Positions 1 to 10,514 of a DNA stretch of 64,000 bases are shown here, piece after piece. The stretch is taken from NCBI GenBank assembly GCA_959347315.1, contig OY365806.1, forward strand, positions 30,052,347 to 30,116,346. Reading direction: 5' to 3'. The position numbers were made by a program, and so were the translations under genes. The notes below the pieces were generated by a model, which was not told where the DNA came from, searched no databases, and worked only from the letters and a program-made list of their open reading frames with translations. This DNA comes from Bimastos eiseni (Eukaryota > Annelida > Clitellata > Crassiclitellata > Lumbricidae). The first letter of the stretch is position 1. Every line of letters begins with the position of its first letter.

Positions 1-59
1 ACAGGCACAGAGAGATAGAGAGAAACCTAAAATTAATGTACAGAGAGACAGCGAGGAAG

Positions 60-62
<3 letters not shown>

Positions 63-135
<73 letters not shown>
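63..135. repeat. (GA)n microsatellite
   Basis: About 36 uninterrupted GA dinucleotides, followed by a short degenerate GAGACA tail to about 180. The open frame across it (Arg-Glu repeats) is only a product of the dinucleotide. Confidence 0.95.
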
Positions 136-139
<4 letters not shown>

Positions 140-496
140 GAGACAGAGACAGAGACAGAGAGACATAGACAGTGACAGACAGAGGGAGAAGCTTATGAAT
201 ACAATGCATTTAGCTTTATCGAGTGCATGGTGGATTAATCACTAGTGAATGTTGCGCGTCACTGCGCTACTTAAGACGCGTCACTGAGACCAATTTATCA
301 CATTGATTGATTGACAGCTTATTGCACTTCAACTTTTGACTAGTCAGTCATTTTGCGGTAACCATTGGGTTTCAAGAATATCTATTTGTGCTAATGTCTC
401 TGCGCTATTTTCTGCTATTCGTAAATTTCAATGTAATATTTTTTCCTGGAGGATGCTGAAATTTCAAGTTAACATCCTCACCTGCAGTAGCTAAGG

Positions 497-560
497 GGAC
501 GTCTATAGACGACGTGCGGCAATTTGGACGAATTTTGACCCCTACCCTTGTCACACGTCC
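497..560 (-). mobile_element. Partial copy of the GGCCGTCCATAAATGACGTCA element
   Basis: This stretch aligns by eye with one end of the inner element of the composite TTAA elements (30018 onward): the blocks GGACGAATTTTGACCCCTAC and TTGTCACACGTC match in order. The terminal inverted repeat is changed and only about 65 bp can be followed, so this is a truncated, old copy. The sequence from 560 to 840 holds nothing else I recognise. Confidence 0.4.
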
Positions 561-840
561 TTTAAAAGTTTTCAGCTCATATATAATATTTATATAATCG
601 TGATTTATTGCACGAACTAGCCTTCTACTATAGCGACTTTAATTAATCTTTATTTCTTTCTTGTACTATGGTTCATGTAATGAAATTATAACCAGCAGCA
701 ATCTTTAAATTGTTCTGTTAATTAACGATTAAAGATTGATTATGATGTTATGCATGAGGTGTATGTATGGATTATCAAATGATAAGAATTAAGTAAAATG
801 CATGGTAGTAAAAACGCGGTGAAGGCAGTAACCCAATACT

Positions 841-922
841 TTTATTAGCTGGCGTCGCCACACGTTTGGAAATATTTTGCCTATTTGGGGATCGCAGGGC
901 TAAAAAGGTTGAGAACCGGCTG
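841..922 (-). mobile_element. hAT-type terminus (GGTTCTCAACC end), solitary
   Basis: Read on the minus strand, this starts CAGCCGGTTCTCAACC and continues through a TTTTTAGCCCTGCGATCCCC block. That is the familiar form of one end of a large family of hAT elements with CAGNGGTTCTCAACC termini. No matching opposite end is visible upstream within the window, so it is a solo terminus or a truncated element. Confidence 0.45.
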
Positions 923-1075
923 ATCTAAGGTAATAGATTATCTTGCAGAATAGATTGTCACGTTTTCCTTTCGAGTCACTTTGAAAAGTATTTTCAAGTT
1001 CTGCATGTCAGCGCTAGACGAAAATAGGTTGAAACGCTAAGTTTTCTTGGCAGTTCTCGTAATTAGCCAGATATT

Positions 1076-1202
1076 TAAAATTATTTGCACCTTAAAATTA
1101 TTTGTATCTTAAAATTATTTGTATCTTAAAATTATTTGTATCTTAAAATTATTTGTATCTTAAAATTATTTGTATCTTAAAATTATTTGTATCTTAAAAT
1201 TA
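1076..1202. repeat. 17-bp tandem repeat, about 7 copies
   Basis: The unit TTATTTGTATCTTAAAA repeats with an exact period of 17 bp from 1081. The first unit differs (CACC for TATC) and the rest are nearly identical. AT-rich and non-coding. Confidence 0.9.
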
Positions 1203-1362
1203 AGATATTACTAGTAGCCATTGCTACAGTAATACTGATACAATTGAAGACAGGACTGATACTTCGGAGTGTTAGCAATAGCTCTGGCCAATGGTTTTGA
1301 ATTATAATATATGAAGCTCCCCCAAGTTAGCAATTGAATTATCGCAGGGCAGCGAGTTAGAG

Positions 1363-1440
1363 CAATGGTTCTCAACCGGTGTGCGTCGGCGCACTGGTGT
1401 GCCGTAAGGAATCGCCAAATGTGCCGCGACGCTAATTAAA
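1363..1440 (+). mobile_element. hAT-type terminus (CAATGGTTCTCAACC end)
   Basis: The stretch begins CAATGGTTCTCAACCGGTGT and continues with a GTGTGCCG / GTGCCGCGA pattern typical of one end of hAT elements with CAGTGGTTCTCAACC termini. The opposite end was not found. The AT-rich sequence that follows to about 3140 has no frame I can assign; it could be the eroded interior of this element. Confidence 0.45.
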
Positions 1441-1444
1441 AAAA

Positions 1445-3148
1445 TGAAATTCAAAATCAATAAGAATCATATTCGGACGAAGCTAAAATATAATGCATCT
1501 ATTTTATTGAAAAATGGAAATGTTTTTTGGAAATGTTTCTGTTTATTAGCCTGTCAAGATCATTTTCTTCTAATAATCTAAACTTTTAGAAAATTCTAAT
1601 TTAAGCTATCGCTTAGTTTAGCACTTTAGCTGTAGCCGCTGTTAACAAAATGTAGGCCTATGTCTGTCAAGTTGTTAAGTCAAAGTCAAACTAATGCTTG
1701 AAACTATTTTTATAATTTAAAGTTTCATTGGCAGCGTGTTGCATAGCATTATTTAATGATCAAAATAGTTATATAAAATTGTATATTGTTTTGTTTAGCT
1801 TATTATTAAAGCGTTATAATTGTTTTTACCTAGTTTTATAATATATATAATATCTAAATTGCTGGACTAATTTCCTGTAATAATTAAGTTTGTCACAGGT
1901 TTCCCAATCTATCGTGTACAAAACATCCGCTACTGTTCGAGTGTGGCTATAGCTGCCGCGCTATACGCTGCCGTCTGCATGCATTCATAATAATAATCGT
2001 GCACGATTGTTGGAATCAATTTAATTAATTGGTAAGTCAATATTTTTATGAGTAATGCAAATTAGTTTGAATAAAAATATACAAAAACACTCAAATAATA
2101 GACAACATGTTTGCAAAGACGGCCGACTGTAATTGGAGAACGATTTTGATAAAAATGACGAAATAAACGATACGATTTTCAACTCTAACAAATATTAGGT
2201 ATAAAATGAGAGAAATTCGACATGCGTTGAAGTAGAAATTAGAATTTGTCTATCAGAAGCTCGACCAAGAATTTAAGAAATTTGCAAAGGAGATTAAGCC
2301 CAGATATCACATTGACAATTAATGTGCGCTGAGTGAGCGGGTTTGAACCTTGTCCGAGGCTTCAGTCACTGTGTCGGGACCTTGAGCAACTCCATCGCGC
2401 ACAATTGCTCTGCAGTACAGCCGCAATTGCGCCGTCGAGGCGAGTGAGCTTCTGAGCAAACGATGTTGGAAGAAGGGCGATGTCAAATTTCAAGAAACTA
2501 ATTGACACTTAAGCAGGTCGAGCAAATTACCAAAGTTTCTTAACACCGATTACTCGCACAGTTTACAATCAGTTTATGTTTATCATTGTAAATGAAAACT
2601 TGTAAAATTGTGATTGTTGCATTTTATTCTGTTCAAGTTAAACTGTTAAAATAACGGGCGTTTTGTGCACTAAGCCTACTATAAGAAATGTTCAGTATTA
2701 TTAAAAGCATTATGGTAGTGGTTCAGTATACGCCTGCAGATTATGTTGGTTATATTCAAGAAGCTCATACCTGTACTTAAAAATGCTGAATTCCTTTGTC
2801 ATGATACCTGCTGTTTCTACTTGTGCTGGCATCTTTACTTCACTTTCCTTAGCTAGTAGTTGCTAGCCGCTTGCTAGTAAGGAACAACAGTGTCGTTATT
2901 GAAAGTACGTTCATTCAGTTTCTGACATCCTTGGAAAGCTATGATATATGTACTTCGTTGGTTGTCTGAAGTAGCGACAGAATATGATCGGAAAAATAAG
3001 TTTCTCAATTTGCCAATAATATTTTCGAAGATGTTTCAAGCGGATCTTGTCACCAAGAAGTCAAGATTATGGCCCCTAGCCTTATAAGCAATCTATTATT
3101 TATATCATAGGCTACGAGTTCCTGGAAGGTTGTTTAATTATGCCTGAA
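1445..3148. other. AT-rich unassigned sequence
   Basis: No convincing open frame, tandem repeat or RNA gene is visible. A CpG-richer patch at about 2325-2470 stands out from the AT-rich background, but I do not recognise it. It may contain the decayed interior of the hAT element whose terminus lies at 1363. Confidence 0.4.
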
Positions 3149-4471
3149 CAGTCGCGAGGGCAATGCAGAGGGTGCGGACCGCATAGGGTGACACCATCTC
3201 AAGGGGTGACATCATTGTGCAATATAAAATGAAAATAATTCATTTTCTATATGACACGTTGAAATTGCTGTACAGTATATTTCATTGATCATTCAGCCCA
3301 TAAGACATGCACATTGCACAATATAAAGAATTTCTTTTCATCAGATATATTGAAATTTGAGATAACCTGACCCTAACCGGTAACCGACCCTCACGACGCA
3401 AATAGATCTATAAGTTAGCCTATTGATAATGTACGTACATGTATGTTATTACTATTACTAAATAAATCGAACAGATGTACGCGGAGCCGCCGACAGAAAT
3501 TCGTTGCCCATAGCCTCTTTAGGCAAACCAGTTACCGAAATCCGGGTCCCTAGGCCTGGATGGAAGCAGATTTTATATTCACCAAAAATGATAAAATTTC
3601 AAAAGACAGAGAGAAGCACGACGGCGAGGAAGTCGAATGATGATCTGATCGTTAGTCTGCCGTCTCTTATGAGTGTGATGGAAGCAATAATGGATAGAGT
3701 AATGATGAGTAGTAATGAATTAACAACGATCTGTAATTCTGTATAGAAAGTTTTTCATGTAAACTTTTTTGGAAATACCAAGGCTGAGAAGGCACTTGAG
3801 AACAGTAGATATTAGTCTTGAAGAAGCGGAAGATTGGTCAGTGTCTGATGTGTCTTGAAATTCATTGTGGAGTGGGAGTTTTTTGAATCTCTCCCAATCC
3901 TCCCATTAAGACTACAATCATTTTTCACGATCTGTGTTTCCGTGGCTTCATGTGAGTGGAGTTTTTCAAAGCCAAAACCCATGAAAAACTATTTGCGATC
4001 TACCATGCGACTGTCAACGATTTCAGATCTTCCGATTTTCTCAATAAAAAGTGATGTAGCAAATGACATTGATTTCGACAAAGTAATTAGTTATTAACAA
4101 ATTCGCTGCTTTGATGCAAGGAAAGGAAAGTTCTGATAAAGGCTGATAAACGAAAACGACGATGCAGAACAGTTATGGACTCTTGTACATTTTAACAGAG
4201 AAACTCCTATCATGTAACGGTAACGTTTAATGTGGAATTGAAAACATAATATTTATTGTTTGATGTAGTCTAGTTCTTAAACGTATTCAGGTCTACCACG
4301 GACTCTATTGTTTCGTTGCTCTGTCCTTCGTAATTGCAGGCCTACTTTAGGATTTGTAGGTCCTTAATTTACAAATATTGTAATGGAAGAGTCTGAGTAC
4401 GGGAGAAGGTCCTAGAACTTCATGGAAGAAATCGGGATGGGTGACACCAGCCCTAGCGACGCCACTCAGTC
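3149..4471 (+). mobile_element. hAT element relic with transposase C-terminus
   Basis: The right end reads GGGTGACACC...CCCTAGCGACGCCACT, the reverse complement of the CAGTGGCGTCGCTAGGG terminus seen in one hAT group. The left end at 3149 reads CAGTCGCGAGGGC and is followed by GGTGCGGACCGCATAGGGTG, the subterminal pattern that usually accompanies that terminus. The 8 bp left of it (TGCCTGAA) and 8 bp near the right end (TACCTGAA, 4472-4479) differ at one position, consistent with an hAT target duplication, although the right-hand TIR boundary is blurred by a few bases. Inside lies a recognisable transposase C-terminus at 3855. The element is about 1.3 kb, too short to be autonomous, and the frame is broken. 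Confidence 0.55.
3855..4135 (+). pseudogene. hAT transposase C-terminal dimerisation domain, decayed
   Basis: The frame from 3855 to 4097 encodes a protein end that matches the hAT C-terminal dimerisation region of the group related to ZMYM/TTF-type zinc-finger proteins. The signature SVASCEWSFSK corresponds to the usual SVASxERSFSKLKLIKNYLRSTM core, and it is followed by an SDLPIFSIKSDVANDIDFD segment that fits the family's end. The frame stops at 4097; after a shift the expected tail (NKFAALMQGKE) continues to about 4135. The frame at 3504-3746, rich in Ser and Met, may be an older upstream part, but I cannot align it safely. This is the remains of a cut-and-paste transposase, not a working gene. 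Domain identity is fairly sure; the subfamily is inference. Confidence 0.75.
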
Positions 4472-4659
4472 TACCTGAACACTTCTATCTACAACGAACT
4501 TGAAGTTGCTAGACATCATCGATGAAGAACTACAGACTACACGCTGCCCTAAACCTGCTGATAAATTGTTTATTGAAACTGTTGAAGGTCGACACGAATG
4601 TATAAGTTTGAAGTGTTTATCGTCGAAATTCAAAATTGTCACCAGCCCTCATACAGGAC

Positions 4660-5971
4660 TTAAAGTGTGCCTGGACGGTCATGGTCGGCGTCCAGGCAGT
4701 TATGTTAGAGGCTGGACGCCATACTGCCACTTATTTGGCCATCAGAGCCTGGACGCCGTCCATGGGCGCCCATGCAACATTGCAATTCCTCTATATGCGT
4801 ACGTTATTATCAACAGGAAAAAGAGAAGGAAAAAATTTAGTGCTTATCGCGTTTAAAAACTTTTCCCCTCAACTTTAAAAGCGATGCCGGTGCCACTGGC
4901 CCCTTGTCGACAATTTCACAAAGAACAGCAATTCTCTGTAGGCCTACGCTTTAAATTACAACAAACATTTCACCAAAAATTGACGACTAAGGAATGGTTG
5001 ATGGACAAAAAGCCTAACGAATAATAAAAAATTCTATTCTATTCTATTTTTCGCCCATTGTATTTGGTTAAATAGAAGTTGAATTGATAATAATAATGTC
5101 TGCAAATCCAGCTGTTTCAACAAGAACCATTTTTTTTCAATTCAACTTCTATTTAGGCAAATGTTCTTTTCAATGATCCAACTTTTATTTCAGTAGGCAT
5201 TATGTTCATCCAAATAGCATCTGTTTTGGAAGAATTTCTTTCACCCGTCCAACTTCTATTCCAGCATCATTAATGTCACCAATCCAACTTCTATTTTAAC
5301 GAACACAGTGGACCACAGTGCACGAACCATTTGTCGTCGAATTAATATGTTGGTGCTCTGCCGTTGCAATCTTTAGTTCTTAACTTTTTGACACTATGGG
5401 CCGTCCATAAATGACGTCACGCGCCTATGGGGAGGGGTCACACATTTGTGACGATATGTGACAGCGGGGAGAGAGGTCGACGAAATGTGACGTCACATCA
5501 TCACATCAAAATACGTAATTTTATTAAAAACTTACACTCACTTAAACAAGTTCCACTTAATTGGTAGTAGTTATTACCACAATTAAACAACACTCATTAT
5601 GAATATGATAGTCTTTCATCCTGAGGAATGCATAAGATTGTAATCATTATAGGCTACTTAATTTCTCCATCTTTCTTCGTTCTACGTATCTACTATTATA
5701 ATTTGAAACATTTTATAGTTACAATCAAATTTTTGATAATTAAAAGAATATTTGCATTACATTCTGGACATCTGGTCTGACTGTTTTTTTTTGGGGGGGG
5801 GGTTAAGGCCTTGTGACGTGACGTCATATTTGAGGGTCATAGGTTCGTGGCAATTGTGATGACGTATAACGAGTAGGTAGGGGTAAAAAAATCGTCCAAA
5901 AATGGCGTGACGTTATTAATATTTTATGGATGGCTCCCTGAGCGTCCAGGCACTTCTTTTTTACACTTTGA
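4660..5971 (+). mobile_element. Composite TTAA-type non-autonomous element, copy 1
   Basis: About 1.31 kb bounded by TTAAAGTGT...GCCTGGACG on the left and CGTCCAGGCACTTC...ACACTTTGA on the right. The left end sits on TTAA; the right end has TTGA where copy 2 has an intact terminus. TTAA ends with no coding capacity suggest a piggyBac-type or similar non-autonomous element; this is inference from the ends only. The motif CCTGGACG, in both orientations, occurs four times in the first 100 bp and once at the right end. Between about 5070 and 5300 the motif AACTTCTATT recurs five times, once inverted. A second palindromic element is nested at 5398-5937. A near-complete copy lies inverted at 29982-31248. 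No transposase is encoded. Confidence 0.75.
5398..5937 (+). mobile_element. Nested TIR element (GGGCCGTCCATAAATGACGTCA), copy 1
   Basis: The left terminus GGGCCGTCCATAAATGACG faces the inverted terminus TTTTATGGATGGCTCCC on the right. The subterminal parts carry repeated GTGACGTCAC-like palindromes and GTCACA/TGTGAC motifs on both sides, so the whole 540 bp can fold back on itself. There is no open frame of interest. The same element sits at the matching place in the second composite copy, and partial copies lie at 497-560 and 20221-20388. This is a MITE by structure; the superfamily is not determined. A G9 run at 5791 is probably a slippage product. Confidence 0.75.
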
Positions 5972-6586
5972 GCACTACCTTCATAAGATGAGGATAAAAG
6001 AATGAAATCGTCACCGTATCCCTTGAAACCCGTTGCCTCAACCAAAATTATTTAGTTTGTTCAAGAGGACTTCTCTCCTTTTCTTGCACAGTATTGCTAT
6101 CCCTGTGGCTCTTAGATGCTGCATTCACGCACCTAATATTCGTGACATTCGTCACATTTGAACACATTTTAACTACAACCATTTCCCTATCGTAAATTTT
6201 AAAAGATTAGTCATTTAGAAAGATGAACGTGACTGAGTTCGGAGAATATAATGGGAGGAATGATGAATATGGAAGTTCAGTGCCGTTATCTTTGATTGAA
6301 TAAATGGTTCAATAACTGGATAAATGAGTCAGCGTATCAGTCAGTCCCTCAATCATATCGTCAGTCATTTAGCAATTATCCAGAGCCAAAGAGTAGGCAA
6401 AGCAATGACTTGCCGAACTATCCAAAGAGTACGCAAAACAATGAATCAAAGCATCAAGCGGTTAAATGATTCCATGATTAAAGGAATCTTTCATTCGTTA
6501 CTCAATTGCCAAATCAACCACTCGCTTGACGCCACACTGACTCACCCACTAGAGATAGGCAATCAAGCAGTCATTAATTGATTAAT
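5972..6586. other. No recognisable feature
   Basis: Ordinary AT-rich sequence. A tract from 6320 to 6560 is rich in CAAT/CAGT words and gives a meaningless open frame. I see no gene or repeat boundary here. Confidence 0.4.
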
Positions 6587-6715
6587 TAATTAATTAATTT
6601 ATTTATTCAGCTAAGTCATCAAATAAGTTATTGAATTGAACTGAGACATAGTCTGTCTCTGTTCAATTCAATCACTTATTTTGATAACTTAATTGAATAA
6701 ATAAATAAATAAATT
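6587..6715. repeat. Long imperfect palindrome 1
   Basis: The two arms are complementary about a centre near 6651. The inner stem is GAGACA (6643-6648) against TGTCTC (6654-6659), extended by GAATTGAAC / GTTCAATTC and, further out, by AAATAAGTTATTGAATTG-like arms ending in ATTTATTT / AAATAAAT. As RNA or single-stranded DNA it would form a hairpin of about 60 bp. It may be a palindromic MITE. Confidence 0.8.
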
Positions 6716-6794
6716 AGTATAAAATAATCTGAATCGCTGATTATATCTTTAATATTATTAAAGATACAATCATCAAATCAGATTATTTTATACT
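6716..6794. repeat. Long imperfect palindrome 2
   Basis: The arms AGTATAAAATAATCTGA (6716 on) and TCAGATTATTTTATACT (6778-6794) are perfectly complementary. The inner arms GATTATATCTTTAAT and ATTAAAGATACAATC pair nearly perfectly. The centre is at about 6755. It begins where palindrome 1 ends. Confidence 0.85.
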
Positions 6795-6799
6795 ATATT

Positions 6800-8925
6800 T
6801 TGCACTTATATTGAAAGAAAGAACAAGGCAGTAAGGTAATAATTGCGAAAGCTATCATAGTGATAAGTGCTTATCGTTGTTAAAATTGCCGTTGTACCAA
6901 TCGGCACATTTCGACTTTTCGACTCATCTCGGATAACCTACCTTGCATCGTCAGTGCACTTAGTAGTAACAAAACAACAACGACAAATCGGTCGCAAATC
7001 ATGATCATCTTCATCATCTTCTCCTACCGACAATGACAAGCTGGTTTCCGGTCGACCCAGAATCAAGTCTCACGAGATCTCAAGACGACGAGATTTCCAA
7101 CGAAATTTGACGAACTCACAGGTCGTGAATTTCCAGGCGCGTCTAATCTTAGCCGATCATTTATATAGCGCCTTTTAAGAATCCTCCCAGCGGAGGTGTT
7201 GGTTGTGTGAAACGCCCACGCGGGTGCTGAGTGCCTCCGTAGGAACGTCAGTTTCTGCTGCTGCTGCTGCTGAGCGTCGAGCATTCAATCGCATGCTGTG
7301 GAGATGAGTACCAGAGAGACATGGAGTAGGAGGAAGAGTGGAAGGAGGCGGAGGATGATGAAGAGGCTCTTCACGCCAGATGTCGCTAAACTCGCTCAAT
7401 TCTCGGAGTTAAGTCGCTGTAGCTTTATGCCCATCCGTCTGTCTCTTTTTGTCTGTTGTCGTGCATGCATGTGTGCGTGTGGGTGCGTGTGTTTGTGTGT
7501 CTAACAATGCCTGTCATTCGGTGCCTTTTGTGTTTGTCCATCGATTATAAGAATGTCCATCGATCCCTCTGAGCTATTATGCTTCTATATGCCTCCGCTC
7601 TCTGTCTGTCTCACATATTCATACACGTGCGCACGCACTTATATATTCACCTTCACATATCTATTTATATATCTATACGGATACGTCGTTTTGCCGAATT
7701 GTACTTTCGAACTCTGAGTCCTTAGGGGATTATTTAAGAATATTTAAAAATTGGGTTTCCGTGAAAATTGACGTTGCAAGTAATTGTAGGTATTTTTTGT
7801 CACGGTCATTTATCTACAACTTACGCATCGTTACGGCTTAAACGCTGCCTCTTGTAGGATTTTTATTCGTGTTTTCACTCATTTTCCTGGAATTTTCACC
7901 GCATCATTCACCATCTTATCTTTGTTCTTATTATCCAATCGTCGTTGCGCTATTCTTGCTCTTCAGGTATTACCTATTTGTCATTCCAGTCTTGCTTTTT
8001 TATCAGTTTCATTCACCAATCAACTTCCTCTTTCTTATCTTAGTTTCTCCTGATAATCCCTTCCTCCTTCCTCCTTCCTCCTTCCTCCTCCTTTCGATTA
8101 CCGTCTTTCACTACCTCCTCCTCCGCTTCCTTCTCCTCCTTTTCTTGCACGGTGCACCTCTTTCACCCCATTCCTTCTCCTATCAACCTCATTTTTTTCA
8201 TGCTCCATAATCTTGATCCCTTACTTCTCTTGCTCATTCTCCTGCATAGTTATGATTCCATTTAATTTCTCCTATACTTCTTCGTACTCATCGTCTTGTT
8301 ATCCCCTTTCTTCTAGTTTAATCTGGTTACCGTCTTGATGCTGTGGATTCTATGCTTGTAAGAACATCATGATCTTGATCTTTATAGAGTGACGAGGAAA
8401 TCGCCGCAAGTGGCTTAGGTCCTACCCAAAAGATCGTTCTTGGGAACTCAAAAACTCCCTGCATGGGGACTGCTAAATTTGGTGTCCCCAGGATCCGCGG
8501 ACGACCAACTGTATTAGAAGATTCTGCACACTGCATATATCCCTACCCTAGTCACTAGATATTTGGCAGCTGGTCAGCTATATGCTATGACGTACTTAGC
8601 CTCAGTGGCTTAGAAAAGGCGAGCGCTTCAAACTCAAGCTCTGCATCCTGAAGCGTTAACGCCTGAGCAATTGCGCAACACGCTATAACAATTATATCTC
8701 TTAGACCACATCAGGCCTCTATCGGATGAGCCCAACATGCCACGGCCGCGATCATCAAACTTCTCTCGTGCCAAAAATAACAATAATTTAGGGAAAAGGC
8801 TATTAAATTGTATTTTTATTAAAGTAGCCTTAGAAGAGAATTTTGAAAAAGTTTTTTGAACACGCATAAATATTCTTTTAACTTTTTGAAAATACCCTTA
8901 CAAAATATTTTTCGAAGAAATATTG
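6800..8925. other. Mixed low-complexity and unassigned sequence
   Basis: This contains a (CTG)5-type run at about 7256-7273, a GTGTGCGTGT patch near 7465-7500, and a pyrimidine-rich tract at about 7860-8300 whose CTCC-rich strand leaves an accidental Leu/Phe/Ser open frame. A short CGCTATATAAAT word on the minus strand at 7158-7176 resembles the 3' tail of the LINEs at 10.4 and 47.8 kb. No gene is recognisable. Confidence 0.4.
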
Positions 8926-8955
8926 TGGCGTTTTCGCCAGCTCGGCTTGGCACCG

Positions 8956-9080
8956 AGTGCTACCCCCTGTAGCATTCAGTGCTACCCCTGTAGCAATCAG
9001 TGCTACCCCCTGTAGCACTCAGTGCTACCCCTTATAGCAATTAGTGCTACCCCTGTAGCATAGTGCTACCCCCTGTAGCT
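8956..9080 (+). repeat. 22-bp tandem repeat upstream of a TATA box
   Basis: Six imperfect copies of AGTGCTACCCCCTGTAGCAA-type units, 19-22 bp long, start at 8956, 8978, 8999, 9021, 9043 and 9062. The last unit runs directly into TATATAA. Placement just upstream of a TATA box is what enhancer repeats in the U3 of an LTR look like. Confidence 0.85.
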
Positions 9081-9249
9081 ATATAAGGGACCGCAGAGTT
9101 CAGTCGAAAGGACAGTTAGGATTGTTCGAGAATGACTGTGGTTAAACAGTGTCGTTCGATTGATAGAGATGATAGTCAGATTTTGTTCGAGAATGACTAT
9201 GATAGTTTGAGTTCGTTGTCTGTTCGCTGCTGTTGAAAGTTACAATAAA
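9080..9249 (+). promoter_or_regulatory. LTR-like core promoter and polyadenylation unit
   Basis: TATATAAGG begins at 9080 directly after the tandem repeats. A good arthropod-style initiator TCAGTC lies at 9100-9105, though the spacing of about 22 bp is shorter than the usual 30. AATAAA follows at 9244-9249, and a GT-rich segment comes after it. Repeats, TATA box, initiator and poly(A) signal within about 300 bp is the layout of U3-R in a retrotransposon LTR. Two copies of TTGTTCGAGAATGACT (9123, 9183) lie in the would-be R region. No clear TG...CA boundaries, primer-binding site or gag/pol frame were found, so this is a solo LTR at best; a host promoter is the alternative. Confidence 0.4.
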
Positions 9250-9699
9250 ACAAGTTTGTTCTTCATCGAGTTGGTGTCGTCTCTGGCTTAAGAACTCTGA
9301 TTCTACCATCGGGGCAGTCTTAAATCCTACGCCAGACCGGGTAGGTCTTATCCAGCGGACACTCAGGAAGAAGACGGGGAAAACCTCGGACACGGCCTTC
9401 CGAGATACCAGAAAAAGACAGGAAGGATCCCAAGGTTTCCCCATAGCGTTCGTCGATACGCTGAAGTGAGGTGAATCGGGAGACTTGCCACAGTATGTAA
9501 AAACAACAATATAAAATATAAGTTTCAATTTTGAAAATAAAAATCTATTTCACAAATACTATTGTGCCATGACTAACCGGACGCGCACCCTCTAGATGTT
9601 CTCCAACTAGTCATCTTTAAACTCAGTCAAGACCCAACTAATTTGGTCTGATATCCGTCTTTCCTTCTCTTCCATCGTCGTCATCTAGGTATCATCCTC

Positions 9700-9789
9700 G
9701 ACAGCTCTCTCTGTCTCTGTCTCTGTCTCTGTCTCTGTCACTCTCACTCTCTCACTCTCTCTCTCTCTCTGTCACTCTCTTTCTCTCTG

Positions 9790-9830
<41 letters not shown>
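9700..9830. repeat. (CT)n-rich microsatellite
   Basis: Compound CTCTGT, CACTCT and CT repeats with a pyrimidine-only plus strand. Confidence 0.9.
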
Positions 9831-9844
9831 AGCGTTCACGGATC

Positions 9845-10430
9845 ATATTACAAATTGATCCGCTCTTTGCTACTACCATTTTCGGCGCTTCAGGACCATT
9901 CGAATATCTGCTCCATTATTTTACTTAGATCGTTCTGCCTTTAGCTGCTCTCGTATTGATTACTGCAACTCTCTGCTAGGAGGTCTTCCAAAAGTGCGTC
10001 AGCCGCCAAGCTGAATTCCCCGTCTCCCACGTTTTCTAACAATTTGACTTACCTCCATTGGCTTCATTTCAAGATGATCCTCCACATTTACAGGCTTTAC
10101 CTGTGGCTCAAGCTCCAAATTACCTTCGTGACCCTATTCGTCGGTCCCCTTCTGCTGCATCCATCGGATGTATTCTACTCTGTCTGTCTATGACCTTCTT
10201 GTTCCCTGGCGAGGACTTCCATGGTCCAGCACCTAGTAGGTGCCTGCATTGGTCCCTCCTTCTGGAGTGACCTTGCTCCATCCATCCGCTATAAGATCCT
10301 AACTGATGAACTAGCTGCATACATCCGCTGCTTTAACTCCCTCGAAGCTCATCGCACTTTGAGCGCCCATCATTGCTTTCACCGTCAAAGGCGCTTTATA
10401 AATTTTGAGTTGCAGTACAATACAACTTGT
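9845..10430 (+). pseudogene. LINE (CR1/L2-like) 3' end of ORF2, decayed
   Basis: Several frame-shifted pieces in the right order match the C-terminal part of CR1/L2-type ORF2 proteins, the region after the reverse-transcriptase fingers and palm. At 9949-9996 the frame reads SRIDYCNSLLGGLPKV, a hallmark of this region. At 10053-10064 LHWL stands where LHWLPV is usual. At 10112-10132 APNYLRD matches the APxYLxDL segment. Stops and at least three frame changes break the pieces. The element ends with GGCGCTTTATAAATTTT (about 10390-10405), which resembles the GGCGCTATATAAATTG tail of the LINE at 47.8 kb. Its end is about 85 bp from the mariner element that follows. Confidence 0.7.
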
Positions 10431-10514
10431 TAGTCCTTCGATGAGTTGACATCGATGGCGCAACAATCTGCCTTTATATTCACTCCTTGGAAGCAAGCTG
10501 CACACTGCAGCCAC

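Noticed and set aside
4660..4856. A conserved protein encoded by both composite TTAA elements
   Set aside because: About 60 codons are open in both copies, but most base differences change the amino acid and the segment is made of subterminal repeats; nucleotide identity alone explains the shared frame.
7158..7176. A TATA-box promoter at 7.16 kb
   Set aside because: The word is better explained as a minus-strand LINE/SINE tail (GGCGCTATATAAAT), since two LINE ends in the window carry it.
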